From: Muribaculaceae bacterium
GTDB taxonomy: Bacteria > Bacteroidota > Bacteroidia > Bacteroidales > Muribaculaceae
Assembly (NCBI GenBank): GCA_017651515.1
Contig: JAGCCU010000016.1
Span: 1-64,000 of the forward strand
Length of the DNA stretch: 64,000 nt
Direction: 5' to 3'
Under the pieces are notes generated by a model that was not told the DNA's origin, did no database searches, and was given only the letters and a program-made list of their open reading frames with translations. The translations under genes and the position numbers were made by a program. Below, piece after piece: positions 36,249 through 46,267 of the stretch (position 1 is the stretch's first letter; each line of letters starts with the position of its first letter).

Positions 36249-38384
36249 ATGAGACCAAACTTTAAGAATATAGATATAGCAAACGAGGCTTTTAATGTAG
36301 AACACAAGCCTCTCGTGATGGGAGAATCGTGGAAGAATGCCGAGCTGCTCGACATTAAGCCCATCTATACAAAACAAGACCTCGAAGGACTGGAACACCT
36401 AGAATATGTGGCAGGTATTCCTCCCTTCCTTGGTGGTCCTTACAGCTTGATGTATCCGTTCCGCCCGTGGACTGTACGTCAGTATGCAGGTTTCTCGACA
36501 GCTGCCGAGAGTAATGCATTCTATCGCCGTAACCTGGCTTCTGGCCAGAAGGGTCTATCCGTAGCATTTGACCTTCCTACACACCGTGGCTACAACGCCG
36601 ATAACCAGCGCGTTGTGGGCGACGTGGGTAAAGCAGGTGTGTCGATTTGCTCAGTAGAAGATATGAAGGTGCTCTTTGACGGCATCCCTCTGAACAAGAT
36701 GTCGGTGTCAATGACCATGAATGGTGCAGTGCTGCCCATCATGGCGTTCTACATCGTTGCAGGACTTGAGCAGGGCGCAAAACTCGAAGAAATGGCAGGT
36801 ACCATTCAGAACGATATTCTCAAGGAGTTCATGGTGCGTAACACCTACATATATCCTCCCAAGTTCTCGATGCAGATTATCGCTAGCATCTTTGAGTACA
36901 CCTCACAGAACATGCCTAAGTTCAACTCAATCTCTATCTCCGGCTACCATATGCAGGAAGCAGGTGCTACCGTCGATATCGAGTTGGCTTACACACTCGC
37001 CGATGGTATGGACTACATCCGCACTGGTGTGAATGCTGGACTAGACGTTGATGCATTTGCTCCCCGTCTGTCATTCTTCTGGGGTATCTCGATGAACTTC
37101 TTCACCGAAGTTGCCAAGATGCGTGCAGGTCGTCTGTTGTGGGCAAAGATAGTGAAGAGCTTCGGCTCAAAGAATCCAAAATCAATGTCACTGCGTACGC
37201 ACAGCCAGACTTCTGGTTGGTCACTCACGGCTCAAGATCCATTCAACAATGAGGGCCGCACAAGCATCGAGGCTATGGCAGCTGCTCAGGGCCACACCCA
37301 GTCATTGCACACCAACGCACTCGACGAGGCCATCGCTCTGCCTACAGACTTCTCAGCTCGTATTGCCCGTAATACTCAGATCTACATACAACAGGAAACA
37401 TACGTCACCAAGGCTATTGACCCATGGGCCGGTTCCTACTATGTAGAGAAACTGACCGACGAACTCGTGCACAAGGCTTGGGAACACATCGAGGAAATCG
37501 AGAAACTCGGTGGCATGGCAAAGGCTATCGAAACCGGCGTGCCCAAGATGCGCATCGAAGAGGCTGCTGCACGTACCCAAGCCCGCATTGACAGCGGTCG
37601 TCAGACTCTGGTAGGTGTTAACAAGTATGCCCTTGAGAAAGAGCCTCCAATCGACATCCTTGAGATTGACAACACCGAGGTTCGCAAGGAACAGGTCGAA
37701 GGACTTGAGAAACTGCGTGCAAACCGTGACGAAGCAAAGGTACAGGCCGACCTTGATGCCATCACACACTGTGTGGAGACTGGCGAAGGTAACCTGCTCG
37801 CCCTGGCCGTAGAAGCCGCCAAGGACCGTGCTTCGCTGGGTGAAATCAGTGATGCTTGCGAGAAAATCGTTGGACGTTACAAAGCTGTTGTTAAAACTAT
37901 TTCAGGCGTGTATTCATCAGAAACTAAATCAGATCCCGACCTGCAACGCGCACGCGACCTTACTGCTAAGTTCGCAGCCAAGGAAGGTCGTCAGCCACGC
38001 ATCATGGTGGCAAAGATGGGACAGGACGGTCATGACCGCGGTGCAAAAGTGGTTGCCACTGGATATGCCGACTGCGGTTTCGACGTCGATATGGGTCCAT
38101 TGTTCCAAACTCCAGAAGAAGCAGCTCGTGAAGCTGTGGAGAACGATGTGAATGTGCTGGGCGTATCATCGCTTGCTGCCGGTCACAAAACTCTGGTTCC
38201 CGCCGTCATTGAGGAACTCAAGAAACTTGGACGTGAAGACATCATCGTAATCGCAGGTGGTGTGATTCCAGTACAAGACTATGACTTCCTCTACAAGGCT
38301 GGCGTGGCAGCCATCTTTGGTCCTGGCACCAATGTCATGAAGTCGGCAATCGAAATCATGAACATCTTGCTCGACGAAGAGTAA
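36249..38384 (+). CDS. mutB: Methylmalonyl-CoA mutase large subunit
   Basis: A 711-residue catalytic subunit. The CoA-binding TIM barrel includes [14 protein letters not shown] with the substrate Tyr and the FDLPTHRGY and [19 protein letters not shown] segments. The C-terminal cobalamin domain carries the base-off/His-on motif DxHxxG at residues 593-598 (DGHDRG), plus GVSSLAAGH and GGVIP. It forms a heterodimer with MutA. The gene ends at a symmetrical hairpin shared with the convergent gene. Confidence 0.96.
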   Translation: MRPNFKNIDIANEAFNVEHKPLVMGESWKNAELLDIKPIYTKQDLEGLEHLEYVAGIPPFLGGPYSLMYPFRPWTVRQYAGFSTAAESNAFYRRNLASGQKGLSVAFDLPTHRGYNADNQRVVGDVGKAGVSICSVEDMKVLFDGIPLNKMSVSMTMNGAVLPIMAFYIVAGLEQGAKLEEMAGTIQNDILKEFMVRNTYIYPPKFSMQIIASIFEYTSQNMPKFNSISISGYHMQEAGATVDIELAYTLADGMDYIRTGVNAGLDVDAFAPRLSFFWGISMNFFTEVAKMRAGRLLWAKIVKSFGSKNPKSMSLRTHSQTSGWSLTAQDPFNNEGRTSIEAMAAAQGHTQSLHTNALDEAIALPTDFSARIARNTQIYIQQETYVTKAIDPWAGSYYVEKLTDELVHKAWEHIEEIEKLGGMAKAIETGVPKMRIEEAAARTQARIDSGRQTLVGVNKYALEKEPPIDILEIDNTEVRKEQVEGLEKLRANRDEAKVQADLDAITHCVETGEGNLLALAVEAAKDRASLGEISDACEKIVGRYKAVVKTISGVYSSETKSDPDLQRARDLTAKFAAKEGRQPRIMVAKMGQDGHDRGAKVVATGYADCGFDVDMGPLFQTPEEAAREAVENDVNVLGVSSLAAGHKTLVPAVIEELKKLGREDIIVIAGGVIPVQDYDFLYKAGVAAIFGPGTNVMKSAIEIMNILLDEE

Positions 38385-38410
38385 CGCACGATTTGATTGA
38401 TACTTTATAC

Positions 38411-38449
38411 AATTCAGCCCCCTGCCAATTGTGTACAGGGGACTGAATT
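38411..38449. terminator. Bidirectional terminator after mutB
   Basis: AATTCAGCCCCCTG (38411-38424) pairs with CAGGGGACTGAATT (38436-38449), one mismatch, 11-nt loop, lying between convergent genes. Confidence 0.75.
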
Positions 38450-38476
38450 TCGTTTATAGAGTTAAGAAAAAGCTTT

Positions 38477-39055
38477 CTAGTTGGCATTCAAATCCTCAAT
38501 CTGATCAATGATTTCCTGATACTGGTGCTGCGTCTTATAGTGGAGTTTAAGACCAATAATAAGACCTAAGATAGCTCCTATAGTTCCACTTATAACTAAA
38601 GGCATCATTCCCTCTCGACCTAATTTCAGATAAATTTCATAAACGAACCAAGCGAACCAGATAAGAACCATTATTAGACCTATTAGCAACCAATTACTGT
38701 CGAACTTCTTGGCACGTGCCATCTCACGGCGCACTTCCATCAAGTCATTCTTCATGAAATGTGGATCACGGATCTTACGGGTATTATAAAATGTTGCACC
38801 TACAGATGCCAACATCAATACACATGTGGCTATCCAAAAGGCAATGGAGAGACCCGATAAGGAAACAAAAGCCCAATATCCGTATGGTATCATAAACAGT
38901 CCTACGGCCATGATCACATAATTGCGGCGGTTGATACTCGACACGTTTTTCTTCATTGAATTTCTAATGAAGCTGTCATTTACTATTTCCTGCTTGTCCA
39001 GCTTATCCTTAAGGACATTGAGTTGCTGGCGCATTGCTTCTAATTCATTATCCAT
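38477..39055 (-). CDS. Membrane protein partner of the ECF sigma factor
   Basis: A 192-residue protein of unrecognised family. An N-terminal cytoplasmic heptad-rich stretch (about 1-45, LEAMRQQLNVLKDKLDKQE) is followed by two paired transmembrane regions (about 47-90 and 122-170) and a short helical tail. It starts 11 bp after the ECF sigma gene on the same strand. The position suggests a membrane anti-sigma or sensor, but it is not a FecR or zinc-anti-sigma protein by sequence. Confidence 0.65.
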   Translation of the reverse strand: MDNELEAMRQQLNVLKDKLDKQEIVNDSFIRNSMKKNVSSINRRNYVIMAVGLFMIPYGYWAFVSLSGLSIAFWIATCVLMLASVGATFYNTRKIRDPHFMKNDLMEVRREMARAKKFDSNWLLIGLIMVLIWFAWFVYEIYLKLGREGMMPLVISGTIGAILGLIIGLKLHYKTQHQYQEIIDQIEDLNAN

Positions 39056-39066
39056 AGTTTTAAGGT

Positions 39067-39543
39067 TTAATCGTTCATACTCTTTAGTTGTTCTTTAATG
39101 CGATAGAGACGAGTACCTACGCTGGAAGTACTGATACCAACAATCTGACCAATCTCTTCATAACTCATGTTTTCAAGCCACAGCAATACTATTGCCCGGT
39201 CGAAAGGTTGCAGACGACTGATTCGCTTGCGGAGCAGGTCCACCTGACGAGTATCGTCATCACGGTCATCAAAGAGATTAATGTTCATCGACAAAGGTTC
39301 GGTGGCATTACGGCGTTTCTTTCGATCAATAGAGATGCAGGTATTCAATGCTACGCGGTATATCCACGTTTTGATGTCGCTGCGTTTCTCGAACCCTTCA
39401 AATCCACGCCACATGTTGATTACCGCCTCTTGAAACAGGTCGTTAACCTCATCGGCATCTTTAGAGAACATATAACACACAGTGTAGATGGTGCTTTTAT
39501 GCTCTTTGACTGCTTGAGCGAATCTGGATTCTAAATCATTCAT
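39067..39543 (-). CDS. ECF-type RNA polymerase sigma factor
   Basis: A 158-residue sigma-70 family protein with region 2 (about 10-75, VCYMFSKDADEVNDLFQEAV, DIKTWIYRVALNTCI) and region 4 (about 100-155, LWLENMSYEEIGQIVGISTS). It directs polymerase to a stress or envelope regulon. It is the upstream gene of a pair with the small membrane protein. Confidence 0.92.
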   Translation of the reverse strand: MNDLESRFAQAVKEHKSTIYTVCYMFSKDADEVNDLFQEAVINMWRGFEGFEKRSDIKTWIYRVALNTCISIDRKKRRNATEPLSMNINLFDDRDDDTRQVDLLRKRISRLQPFDRAIVLLWLENMSYEEIGQIVGISTSSVGTRLYRIKEQLKSMND

Positions 39544-39657
39544 TTGTTGCTCAATTTTTAATTACTTCTAACCATTAGACGCATTTAATACCTAAAAATC
39601 ACACAAAAGAGTGAAAAAATCGATTAATACTTCTATGCTATTATATATAATAATGAA

Positions 39658-41070
39658 TTATATCTTTATCCATCGTTCTGAGCGAAGACGAATCAGGAAT
39701 ATGGCTCCACGGAAACATAGTTCTATACACATTGCCGTCCATACGCCGATAAGTCCCATCGACCCCACGAGCACGGCAGCGAGAGTGAGTCGCACAGCCC
39801 AAATACTGAATATGTTCATCCAGCATGGCACAAGTGTGTCACCGGCCCCCACCATAACTCCGTAGCATACTATCGATGCCGCAAAGAGTGGTTCGGCAAA
39901 CGCCTCAATGCGTAATATTGCCGCTCCTAATTCCACAACTTCTTGAACAGGAGTCATAAAGTTCATTATCAATGGCGCAGCAAAATAAAGCAGTATGCCC
40001 ATAACTCCCATTATTGTCATACCCATAGTTACTGTAATGTTGGCAAATCGACGCATAAGGTCACGGCGCTTTGCTCCGGCACTCTGCCCCACCAACGTGG
40101 TTGCAGCTTCTTCCATACCGTAACCCGGCATATAGCACAGACTTTCAGCAGTTATGGCAAAAGAGTTGGCTGCAATAGCTATACTTCCCAAAGGAGCAAC
40201 AATAGCTGTTATTAAGACCATTGCCGAGCACAATAACGTATGTTGGAGGGCTATGGGGAAACCTATATTGAATGCCTTTCGTATACATGAACGTTGCGGA
40301 CGATAACTGCCTGAGTCCTGAATGAGATTGAGTTCGCGACTATGAACCACCAAATAATAAAGCATCATCATGCACACAATTACTTCGGCAAGAATTGTAC
40401 CCATGGCAGCTCCCACTACGCCCTTTCCCAAGCCGGGAATCGTCACTTCAAAACCCATGATGCTGAAATGGTGCGATGGAAAAATAAAAAGAAAGTTGAA
40501 AAGCACATCAAGAACGCACATAACTACGTTCAGGATGCTTGGGGTACGCATATTACCGCTGCAACGCAGCATACCACCAGCAAGAAACTCTATAATCAGG
40601 AATGGTATTCCTAGCATAAATATCAAGAAATACTTTGAAGCATTTCCAATAATGTTTGAATTACCTCGTAACCAAACAGGCAGTATATCGCTCAATGAGA
40701 TTCCCAAAACCATGATTCCTAATCCAAAAAGCAGACAACATACAAGCGACTGACGAAGTACACTTCTCGCACCAGTGAAGTCATTCGCTCCAATGCGATG
40801 CGCCACTTGGACAGAGAAACCTGTTGCTGCAGCACTGCATATGCCACCAAAGAGCCAGAGAGAAGACGAGACAAGACCAATCGATGCGGCATCATCAGCA
40901 CCGAGCTGCCCAACCATCGAAGCATCGATAAACTGCATAACTATCGACGAGAGCTGGGCAATCATAGCTGGCACACTTAGCAGCGCTGTCAGCTTTACCT
41001 GTTCGCGAAGTGCCATCGATCGTCCATCGCGAATCTTGACAAGTATTTCGTCGGTAGTGTGTCTCATCAC
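39658..41070 (-). CDS. MATE family efflux transporter
   Basis: A 470-residue inner-membrane protein with about 12 transmembrane helices in two halves. Features are VPAMIAQLSSIVMQFIDASMVGQLGADD at the start of the first half and a pseudo-repeat beginning FNIGFPIALQHTLLCSAMV in the second. Exports drugs or metabolites using a Na+ or H+ gradient; substrate unknown. A minus-strand -7 box (TAATTTTG, 41088-41095) lies just upstream. Confidence 0.9.
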   Translation of the reverse strand: MMRHTTDEILVKIRDGRSMALREQVKLTALLSVPAMIAQLSSIVMQFIDASMVGQLGADDAASIGLVSSSLWLFGGICSAAATGFSVQVAHRIGANDFTGARSVLRQSLVCCLLFGLGIMVLGISLSDILPVWLRGNSNIIGNASKYFLIFMLGIPFLIIEFLAGGMLRCSGNMRTPSILNVVMCVLDVLFNFLFIFPSHHFSIMGFEVTIPGLGKGVVGAAMGTILAEVIVCMMMLYYLVVHSRELNLIQDSGSYRPQRSCIRKAFNIGFPIALQHTLLCSAMVLITAIVAPLGSIAIAANSFAITAESLCYMPGYGMEEAATTLVGQSAGAKRRDLMRRFANITVTMGMTIMGVMGILLYFAAPLIMNFMTPVQEVVELGAAILRIEAFAEPLFAASIVCYGVMVGAGDTLVPCWMNIFSIWAVRLTLAAVLVGSMGLIGVWTAMCIELCFRGAIFLIRLRSERWIKI

Positions 41071-41189
41071 ATTTCCTGTTTAGACTACAAAATTACGAAA
41101 AACTCACGAAATACCTTTACCTATTCGTTTCGTACTTCTTTATACAAGTACTATCTATTTTCTTCTACCTATTCGTTTATTACTAATGC

Positions 41190-41229
41190 AAAAAAGCCCC
41201 GCCCCGTATTGGGGCAGAGCCTTTTTTTA
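41190..41229 (-). terminator. Terminator of the OmpA-family gene
   Basis: On the minus strand, GGCTCTGCCCC pairs with GGGGCGGGGC (with G-U pairs) around AATAC, followed by a T6 run. Confidence 0.8.
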
Positions 41230-41257
41230 TTGGATTAACAGAGTAATCGCTCTCTTT

Positions 41258-42493
41258 TTATTTAAGGCGCTCGATGGTGACGGCGCGGCTCAGAGGAGCG
41301 GTCTTTGGACCATTGTCCACATCGGGACGGTTGCTGTCGTTAATCTGAGTATTCAGGCGATCAGCAGCAACTCCCTTACCAACGAGAGCGTTCTTGACAG
41401 TAGCAACACGGTCCTTGCGGAGGCGAGTGTTGATCTTGTCGTTACCAGTGTAGTTGTCGGCCCAACCAGTAAGCATGTAGTTCTTGTTCTCATCAAGCAT
41501 CACGTTAGCAACTGCATCTACGATGTCGTTCTGTACGCCAACGATCTTAGAAACGTTGATGGGGAAATAAATGGTTGCCAGAGGAGCATCCTTATCAGGC
41601 TTTGGTCCAGGACCAGGAACTGGCTTGTTGCAGTCCTTGAGTTGGTTCTCGAGGTCAGCAATGCGACGATCGGCTGCTTGCAGACGAGCTACGAGAGCAT
41701 CACCCTGAGCATCGGTGTACTTGTAAGTGGGGCAAACGGGAACCACTGGAGCGGTCCAGTCACGCTTGTTAAACTTATAAGCAAGACCGAGCATAGCGCT
41801 AGGATACTCTACCCAAGTGCGGTTGCCGGCACCATCAACATGCTCCTGCATCATTTCGAAACGGAGGTCGAGGAGGATGTCAACAGCGTTGCTGATTGCG
41901 AATGTGTTCAGTAAACCAGCACGGAGGCTGAGGTTACGAGCGGGCTTGTTGCCACCTGCGTACTTCCAGTCACCCTTGCCATTGGTGCCTTCACGATAGA
42001 ATGCCCAGTGAATGCTTGCACCAGCATAAGGAATAGCGTTGTAGAAACGACCGGGAGTGTAGCCACAGATCCAGTTGGTCAGGTTCAACATAGCGTCGCC
42101 AGCGGCACCGATGTTGTTGAAGAACTGGAAGTTCTTACCTGCCTTGCCATTCAGTTTGTCGTTCATGTCAGTACGAATTGCCATGCCATAGTAAGTTGCA
42201 CCCTTCATCTGGTTGAACTCACCCATAACACGCAGTCCTACTATTGGAGAGAACCACTTACCAATAACCAAAGCACCTTTCCAGCCGATACGATCGCCAA
42301 AGTCAACACCGCGATCATACTTAGACATCATAATACCAGCACCACCCATCACACCGGCAAACCAGTTATCCTGGAAACGGTTGAAAGTGTAGCCTTGAGC
42401 TGGATCCTCAACATAGGTCACCTCCTGTGCGTTAGCAACAGCGGGAGCCATGAACATAGCGCATGCAAGCGCCAGCAAAGTAATCTTTTTCAT
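41258..42493 (-). CDS. OmpA family outer-membrane protein
   Basis: A 411-residue protein with a signal peptide (about 1-22) and an N-terminal eight-stranded barrel (about 40-265). A coiled linker (about 270-300, ALVARLQAADRRIADLENQL) and a Pro/Gly hinge (PVPGPGPKPD) follow. The C-terminal OmpA peptidoglycan-binding domain (about 308-411) includes ATIYFPINVSK and LTGWADNYTGNDKINTRLRK. It tethers the outer membrane to the wall. The -7 box TACATTTG (42560-42567) suggests a leader of about 60 nt. Confidence 0.92.
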   Translation of the reverse strand: MKKITLLALACAMFMAPAVANAQEVTYVEDPAQGYTFNRFQDNWFAGVMGGAGIMMSKYDRGVDFGDRIGWKGALVIGKWFSPIVGLRVMGEFNQMKGATYYGMAIRTDMNDKLNGKAGKNFQFFNNIGAAGDAMLNLTNWICGYTPGRFYNAIPYAGASIHWAFYREGTNGKGDWKYAGGNKPARNLSLRAGLLNTFAISNAVDILLDLRFEMMQEHVDGAGNRTWVEYPSAMLGLAYKFNKRDWTAPVVPVCPTYKYTDAQGDALVARLQAADRRIADLENQLKDCNKPVPGPGPKPDKDAPLATIYFPINVSKIVGVQNDIVDAVANVMLDENKNYMLTGWADNYTGNDKINTRLRKDRVATVKNALVGKGVAADRLNTQINDSNRPDVDNGPKTAPLSRAVTIERLK

Positions 42494-42559
42494 AGACTTA
42501 CGTTAAATTTTGTATCTGTTAAACAATAAAAAAATTATATTCACACGCAAATTATTGTG

Positions 42560-42567
42560 CAAATGTA
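42560..42567 (-). promoter_or_regulatory. Candidate -7 element of the OmpA-family gene
   Basis: Minus-strand TACATTTG fits TAnnTTTG; no clear -33 TTTG. Confidence 0.4.
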
Positions 42568-42616
42568 TATCAAATTTTTGACATGAGAATAACTTTTTCA
42601 AAAAAAAATCAAAAAA

Positions 42617-44656
42617 TTATCGATTTTTTTTCGATTTGAGCCATTTAAGGGCATTTTCGGCCACTTTTTCGGAAGTAAAGCCAAATTTCTCGTCAAGAAT
42701 TTTATACGGTGCCGAGGCTCCAAAGTGGTCAAGACCGTCAATATGACCATCAACCACCCGACTCAGCGTAGACGGCAATCCTGCCGTAAGACCATACGAA
42801 GGCACACCGCTAGGTATCACACTACGACGATAGTCTTCGTCCTGCTGCAGGAACAGCCCTATGCTGGGCACCGACACCACCTGAGAACGCACGCCCTCGC
42901 CAGCCATGAGCTGGGCAGCAGCCACCAGTGTCGATACTTCAGAGCCGTTTCCAACAAGCACAATATCGGGATTTTCCACCTTATTAATAATATATCCGCC
43001 TCGCTGAGCACCGAGAGCCTCTTCATAACGATTGCCAGAGGCGGCAGGCAAATCGACGATGTTCTGGCGCGAAAGGATGAGCGCTGTTGGCGTCAGGACG
43101 TTTTCCATTGCCATCTTCCAACACACACTTGTCTCAGCGGCATCGGCAGGACGCAGTACGAGCATACTGTTACGGCCACTATGGTTTTTAAGTTCTTCCA
43201 TCAGGCGAATCTGCGCTTCCTGTTCCACCGGCTCGTGTGTAGGTCCGTCTTCGCCCACGCGGAATGCATCATGCGTCCAAATGAACTTAACAGGCAGTTC
43301 CATCAGAGCTGACAAGCGTACCGCTGGTTTCATATAGTCGCTGAACACGAAGAACGTGCCACAGGCCGCTATCACACCGCCATGCAGCGCAATGCCGTTT
43401 ATGATAGCTGTCATTGCCAGTTCACTCACTCCAGCATGCAGGAAAGCACCCTTGAAATCATGACGGGCAAATGCCCCAACCACCTTAAGGAAGGCGTCGG
43501 TCTTGTCACTGTTGGCAAGATCGGCACTCGACACGATCATATTGCCAGCCTTACGCCCCAGCTCTGCCAACACGTTCGCACTAGCTGCACGTGTAGCAAT
43601 ACCGGGCTTGTGTTCAATAGCTGAATAATCCACCTCTGGAGGTGTTCCATTAATATATTTTGCCAGTAATTCCGCTTGTTCTGGATTTGCATCGGCCCAA
43701 ACCTTTTCCTGTTCACGGCGTTCTGCAACAATCCTGCGAAGTTCTTCGGTACGGTCTGCATAAAGCTTTTCTGTTTCGGGAAAGATTGCCCAGGCATCAT
43801 CAGGGTTACCACCCAAGTTGAGTACCGTTTTGGCATAGTCGGCACCGCTCTTGCCTATAGGCTGGCCGTGAGTGCTGCACTTGCCTTCAAAACTTTCGCC
43901 TGTGGCTGTAACACATCCACGCCCCATGACTGTATGCCCAACGATGAGCGTTGGACGTTCTTTTTCGGCAATAGCAGAATCCAGAGCCTTAGCAATGGCT
44001 GTCGCATTGGTACCGTCAACCTCTATTACGTTCCAGTTCCAGGCACGGTACTTTGCCACGGTGTCTTCGTTAGACACGGCATTGCAGTCGGTCGAGAGCT
44101 GAACAGTATTGCTGTCGTAGAACATTATCAGGTTGCTAAGGCCCAGATACCCGGCAATGCGGGCAGCCTCTTGTGAAATACCCTCCTGTACGCCACCGTC
44201 GCTGATAAACGCGTAAGTCTTGTGAGCGAGTGTTTCACCAAAGCGCGCTACGAGGAAGCGCTCGGCTATTGCACATCCCACGGCCATCACATGGCCTTGG
44301 CCAAGCGGACCACTGGTGTTCTCCACACCATGTTTGACATCCAACTCGGGATGACCTGGCGTTACACTACCCCATTGGCGGAAAGCCTTCAAGTCGTCAG
44401 TCGTGTATTTACCTGTTAGGTGCAACACGCTGTAGAGCATTGGCGACATGTGGCCGGGGTCAAGGAAGAAGCGATCACGGCCCATCCACTGCGGAACATC
44501 GGGATCAGTTACCAAGTACCGCGAAAAGAGGACATTCACGAAGTCGGCTCCACCCATGGCACCGCCCGGATGGCCCGAATTAGCATTTTCAACCATTGTT
44601 GCAGCCAAAATGCGAATATTGTTGGCTGCACGTTGCATTATCTGTTCATTTATCAT
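42617..44656 (-). CDS. tkt: Transketolase
   Basis: A 679-residue thiamine-diphosphate enzyme of the pentose phosphate pathway moving two-carbon ketol units. Motifs include GHPGGAMGGAD, the ThDP/Mg region GDGGVQEG-like (SDGGVQEGIS ... YDSNTVQLS), GHTVMGRGC, the pyrimidine domain THDAFRVGEDGPTHEPVEQ and ILSRQNI. Full length. The promoter lies at 44685-44715. Confidence 0.96.
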   Translation of the reverse strand: MINEQIMQRAANNIRILAATMVENANSGHPGGAMGGADFVNVLFSRYLVTDPDVPQWMGRDRFFLDPGHMSPMLYSVLHLTGKYTTDDLKAFRQWGSVTPGHPELDVKHGVENTSGPLGQGHVMAVGCAIAERFLVARFGETLAHKTYAFISDGGVQEGISQEAARIAGYLGLSNLIMFYDSNTVQLSTDCNAVSNEDTVAKYRAWNWNVIEVDGTNATAIAKALDSAIAEKERPTLIVGHTVMGRGCVTATGESFEGKCSTHGQPIGKSGADYAKTVLNLGGNPDDAWAIFPETEKLYADRTEELRRIVAERREQEKVWADANPEQAELLAKYINGTPPEVDYSAIEHKPGIATRAASANVLAELGRKAGNMIVSSADLANSDKTDAFLKVVGAFARHDFKGAFLHAGVSELAMTAIINGIALHGGVIAACGTFFVFSDYMKPAVRLSALMELPVKFIWTHDAFRVGEDGPTHEPVEQEAQIRLMEELKNHSGRNSMLVLRPADAAETSVCWKMAMENVLTPTALILSRQNIVDLPAASGNRYEEALGAQRGGYIINKVENPDIVLVGNGSEVSTLVAAAQLMAGEGVRSQVVSVPSIGLFLQQDEDYRRSVIPSGVPSYGLTAGLPSTLSRVVDGHIDGLDHFGASAPYKILDEKFGFTSEKVAENALKWLKSKKNR

Positions 44657-44684
44657 AAAAATATGTCACTTCTATTTCACTCTA

Positions 44685-44715
44685 CAAATTTAGAACAATA
44701 TTTTGAAACAAACAA
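44685..44715 (-). promoter_or_regulatory. Promoter of tkt
   Basis: Minus strand: TTG (44713-44715), 20-nt spacer, TAAATTTG (44685-44692). Confidence 0.5.
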
Positions 44716-44790
44716 TAATTTCAACTATTATTTTTTATGATGTGGTGTTTTTTTCCACATTTATTTTAAGAATCATGATTTATGGCAATA

Positions 44791-44829
44791 AAAAACTGGG
44801 AAATGGCCAGAAATCCCAACCATTTCCCA
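44791..44829 (-). terminator. Terminator of the FHS sugar transporter gene
   Basis: TGGGAAATGG (44797-44806) pairs perfectly with CCATTTCCCA (44820-44829). On the minus strand a GTTTTTTATT tract follows. Confidence 0.8.
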
Positions 44830-44857
44830 AGATATTTTCTTGTTATTATTTTTCTAT

Positions 44858-46132
44858 CTATGCTTCTTTCTCTGTCTCTGCTTCAACACCACCGGCAGGT
44901 TTGCTTCCCACAAGAGCATAGAACAGGATGTAAGCAAGCATTGCAACTACGATCCAATAGCTTTGGATGTCTCCAACTTTCTGAGCCATCAGATTCTGGA
45001 TTAGAGGCATCACACCGCCACCAACAACCATCGTCATGAATAATCCCGAAGCTGCAGCAGTAAACTTACCCAATCCCTCGGTTGCCAAGTTGAAAATCAC
45101 GCCCCACATTACCGATGTGCAGATACCGCAAAGGATAATGAACAGCACCTTAACAGGAACATCAGCACCCTTAAGAGTCATCTTTATGTCTTCGGGCATA
45201 AAGATTGCAATCAACAAGAACAGGATTGCAACAGCCGTAGTAGTAGTGAGCTGAGCACGTGGCGACACCTTACCCGAAATAAGAGAACTACTGAAGCGAC
45301 CAACCAGCATCAGCAACCAATAAATAGCAGCAATTGCTCCTGCAACAGCAGCACTTCCAAGTACACCGCCTTTCGCAACTGGCTCACTCAAATAGAACAG
45401 CAACTGGCCGGGAATACCCACCTCAATACCCACATAGAAGAAGATAGCAATGATTCCCAAAACAAGATGCTTGTATTTCAAAGCGCCCTTGACTCCACCC
45501 ATCACATTCTGTGCTTCTACTTCTGGCTCTTGCAATTTCGTGAAGAAAATTACAACAAACGAGAGAGCAAAGATGGCCAGTGCAATCAACAGCAATGGTT
45601 GCACTTTAACCAGAGATGTGTCTTTGGTAATCTCGCCAATCATGAAGCCAGCCAACATAGGAGTAAGCGTTGCTGCTAATGAGTTGAGAGAACCACCTGT
45701 TTGTATCAGCTGATTTCCGCGGTTTCCACCTCCACCAAGCAAATTGAGCATAGGATTCACCACTGTGTTCAATATACACACACAGAAACCACAAATGAAA
45801 GCACCCAACAAATAAACAACGTAGGTGCTGATGGCTTCAACGCTAAGCAAGCTGGATACATATTGCACTGCAATTCCAATAAAGCCAAGAGCAAGAGCGA
45901 CTAAAGCCGTCTTCTTGTAACCAATCTTGGTAATCATTATACCTGCAGGTATGCCCATGAACAAGTAGGCTGCGAAATTCATCATGTTTCCCATCATTCC
46001 AGCCCAATTGTAATGCTCTTTCCAGATAGTTCCAAATGGAGCGGCCATATTCGTTACAAACGAAATCATAGCGAAAAGGAACATCATCGCAATAATCGAG
46101 ACTAATGCCCCACCTTTGTTTTCTTTAGTCAT
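44858..46132 (-). CDS. MFS sugar permease, FHS (FucP/GluP-like) type
   Basis: A 424-residue inner-membrane transporter with 12 predicted helices. The sequence between helices 4 and 5, NTVVNPMLNLLGGGGNRGNQ followed by a GGSLNSLAATLTP stretch, is the hallmark of the fucose:H+ symporter/glucose-galactose permease group. It should import a hexose by proton symport; the sugar is not identifiable. Downstream of an apparent promoter (46192-46222) and alone in its transcript. Confidence 0.85.
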   Translation of the reverse strand: MTKENKGGALVSIIAMMFLFAMISFVTNMAAPFGTIWKEHYNWAGMMGNMMNFAAYLFMGIPAGIMITKIGYKKTALVALALGFIGIAVQYVSSLLSVEAISTYVVYLLGAFICGFCVCILNTVVNPMLNLLGGGGNRGNQLIQTGGSLNSLAATLTPMLAGFMIGEITKDTSLVKVQPLLLIALAIFALSFVVIFFTKLQEPEVEAQNVMGGVKGALKYKHLVLGIIAIFFYVGIEVGIPGQLLFYLSEPVAKGGVLGSAAVAGAIAAIYWLLMLVGRFSSSLISGKVSPRAQLTTTTAVAILFLLIAIFMPEDIKMTLKGADVPVKVLFIILCGICTSVMWGVIFNLATEGLGKFTAAASGLFMTMVVGGGVMPLIQNLMAQKVGDIQSYWIVVAMLAYILFYALVGSKPAGGVEAETEKEA

Positions 46133-46191
46133 AATTTACTCAAATTTCAAATTTTGTTATAGTATCTTTTAATTTCTCTCAAAATAGCTGT

Positions 46192-46222
46192 CAAAATTAC
46201 GCAATTTCCTAAATATGCGCAA
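46192..46222 (-). promoter_or_regulatory. Promoter of the FHS transporter gene
   Basis: Minus strand: TTG (46220-46222), 20-nt spacer, TAATTTTG (46192-46199). Confidence 0.5.
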
Positions 46223-46267
46223 CAAATGACACAAAAACACCATTAATTGCACACCTTATTACCATAA

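Noticed and set aside
41186-41914. 242-codon plus-strand frame
   Set aside because: It is antisense to the OmpA-family gene.
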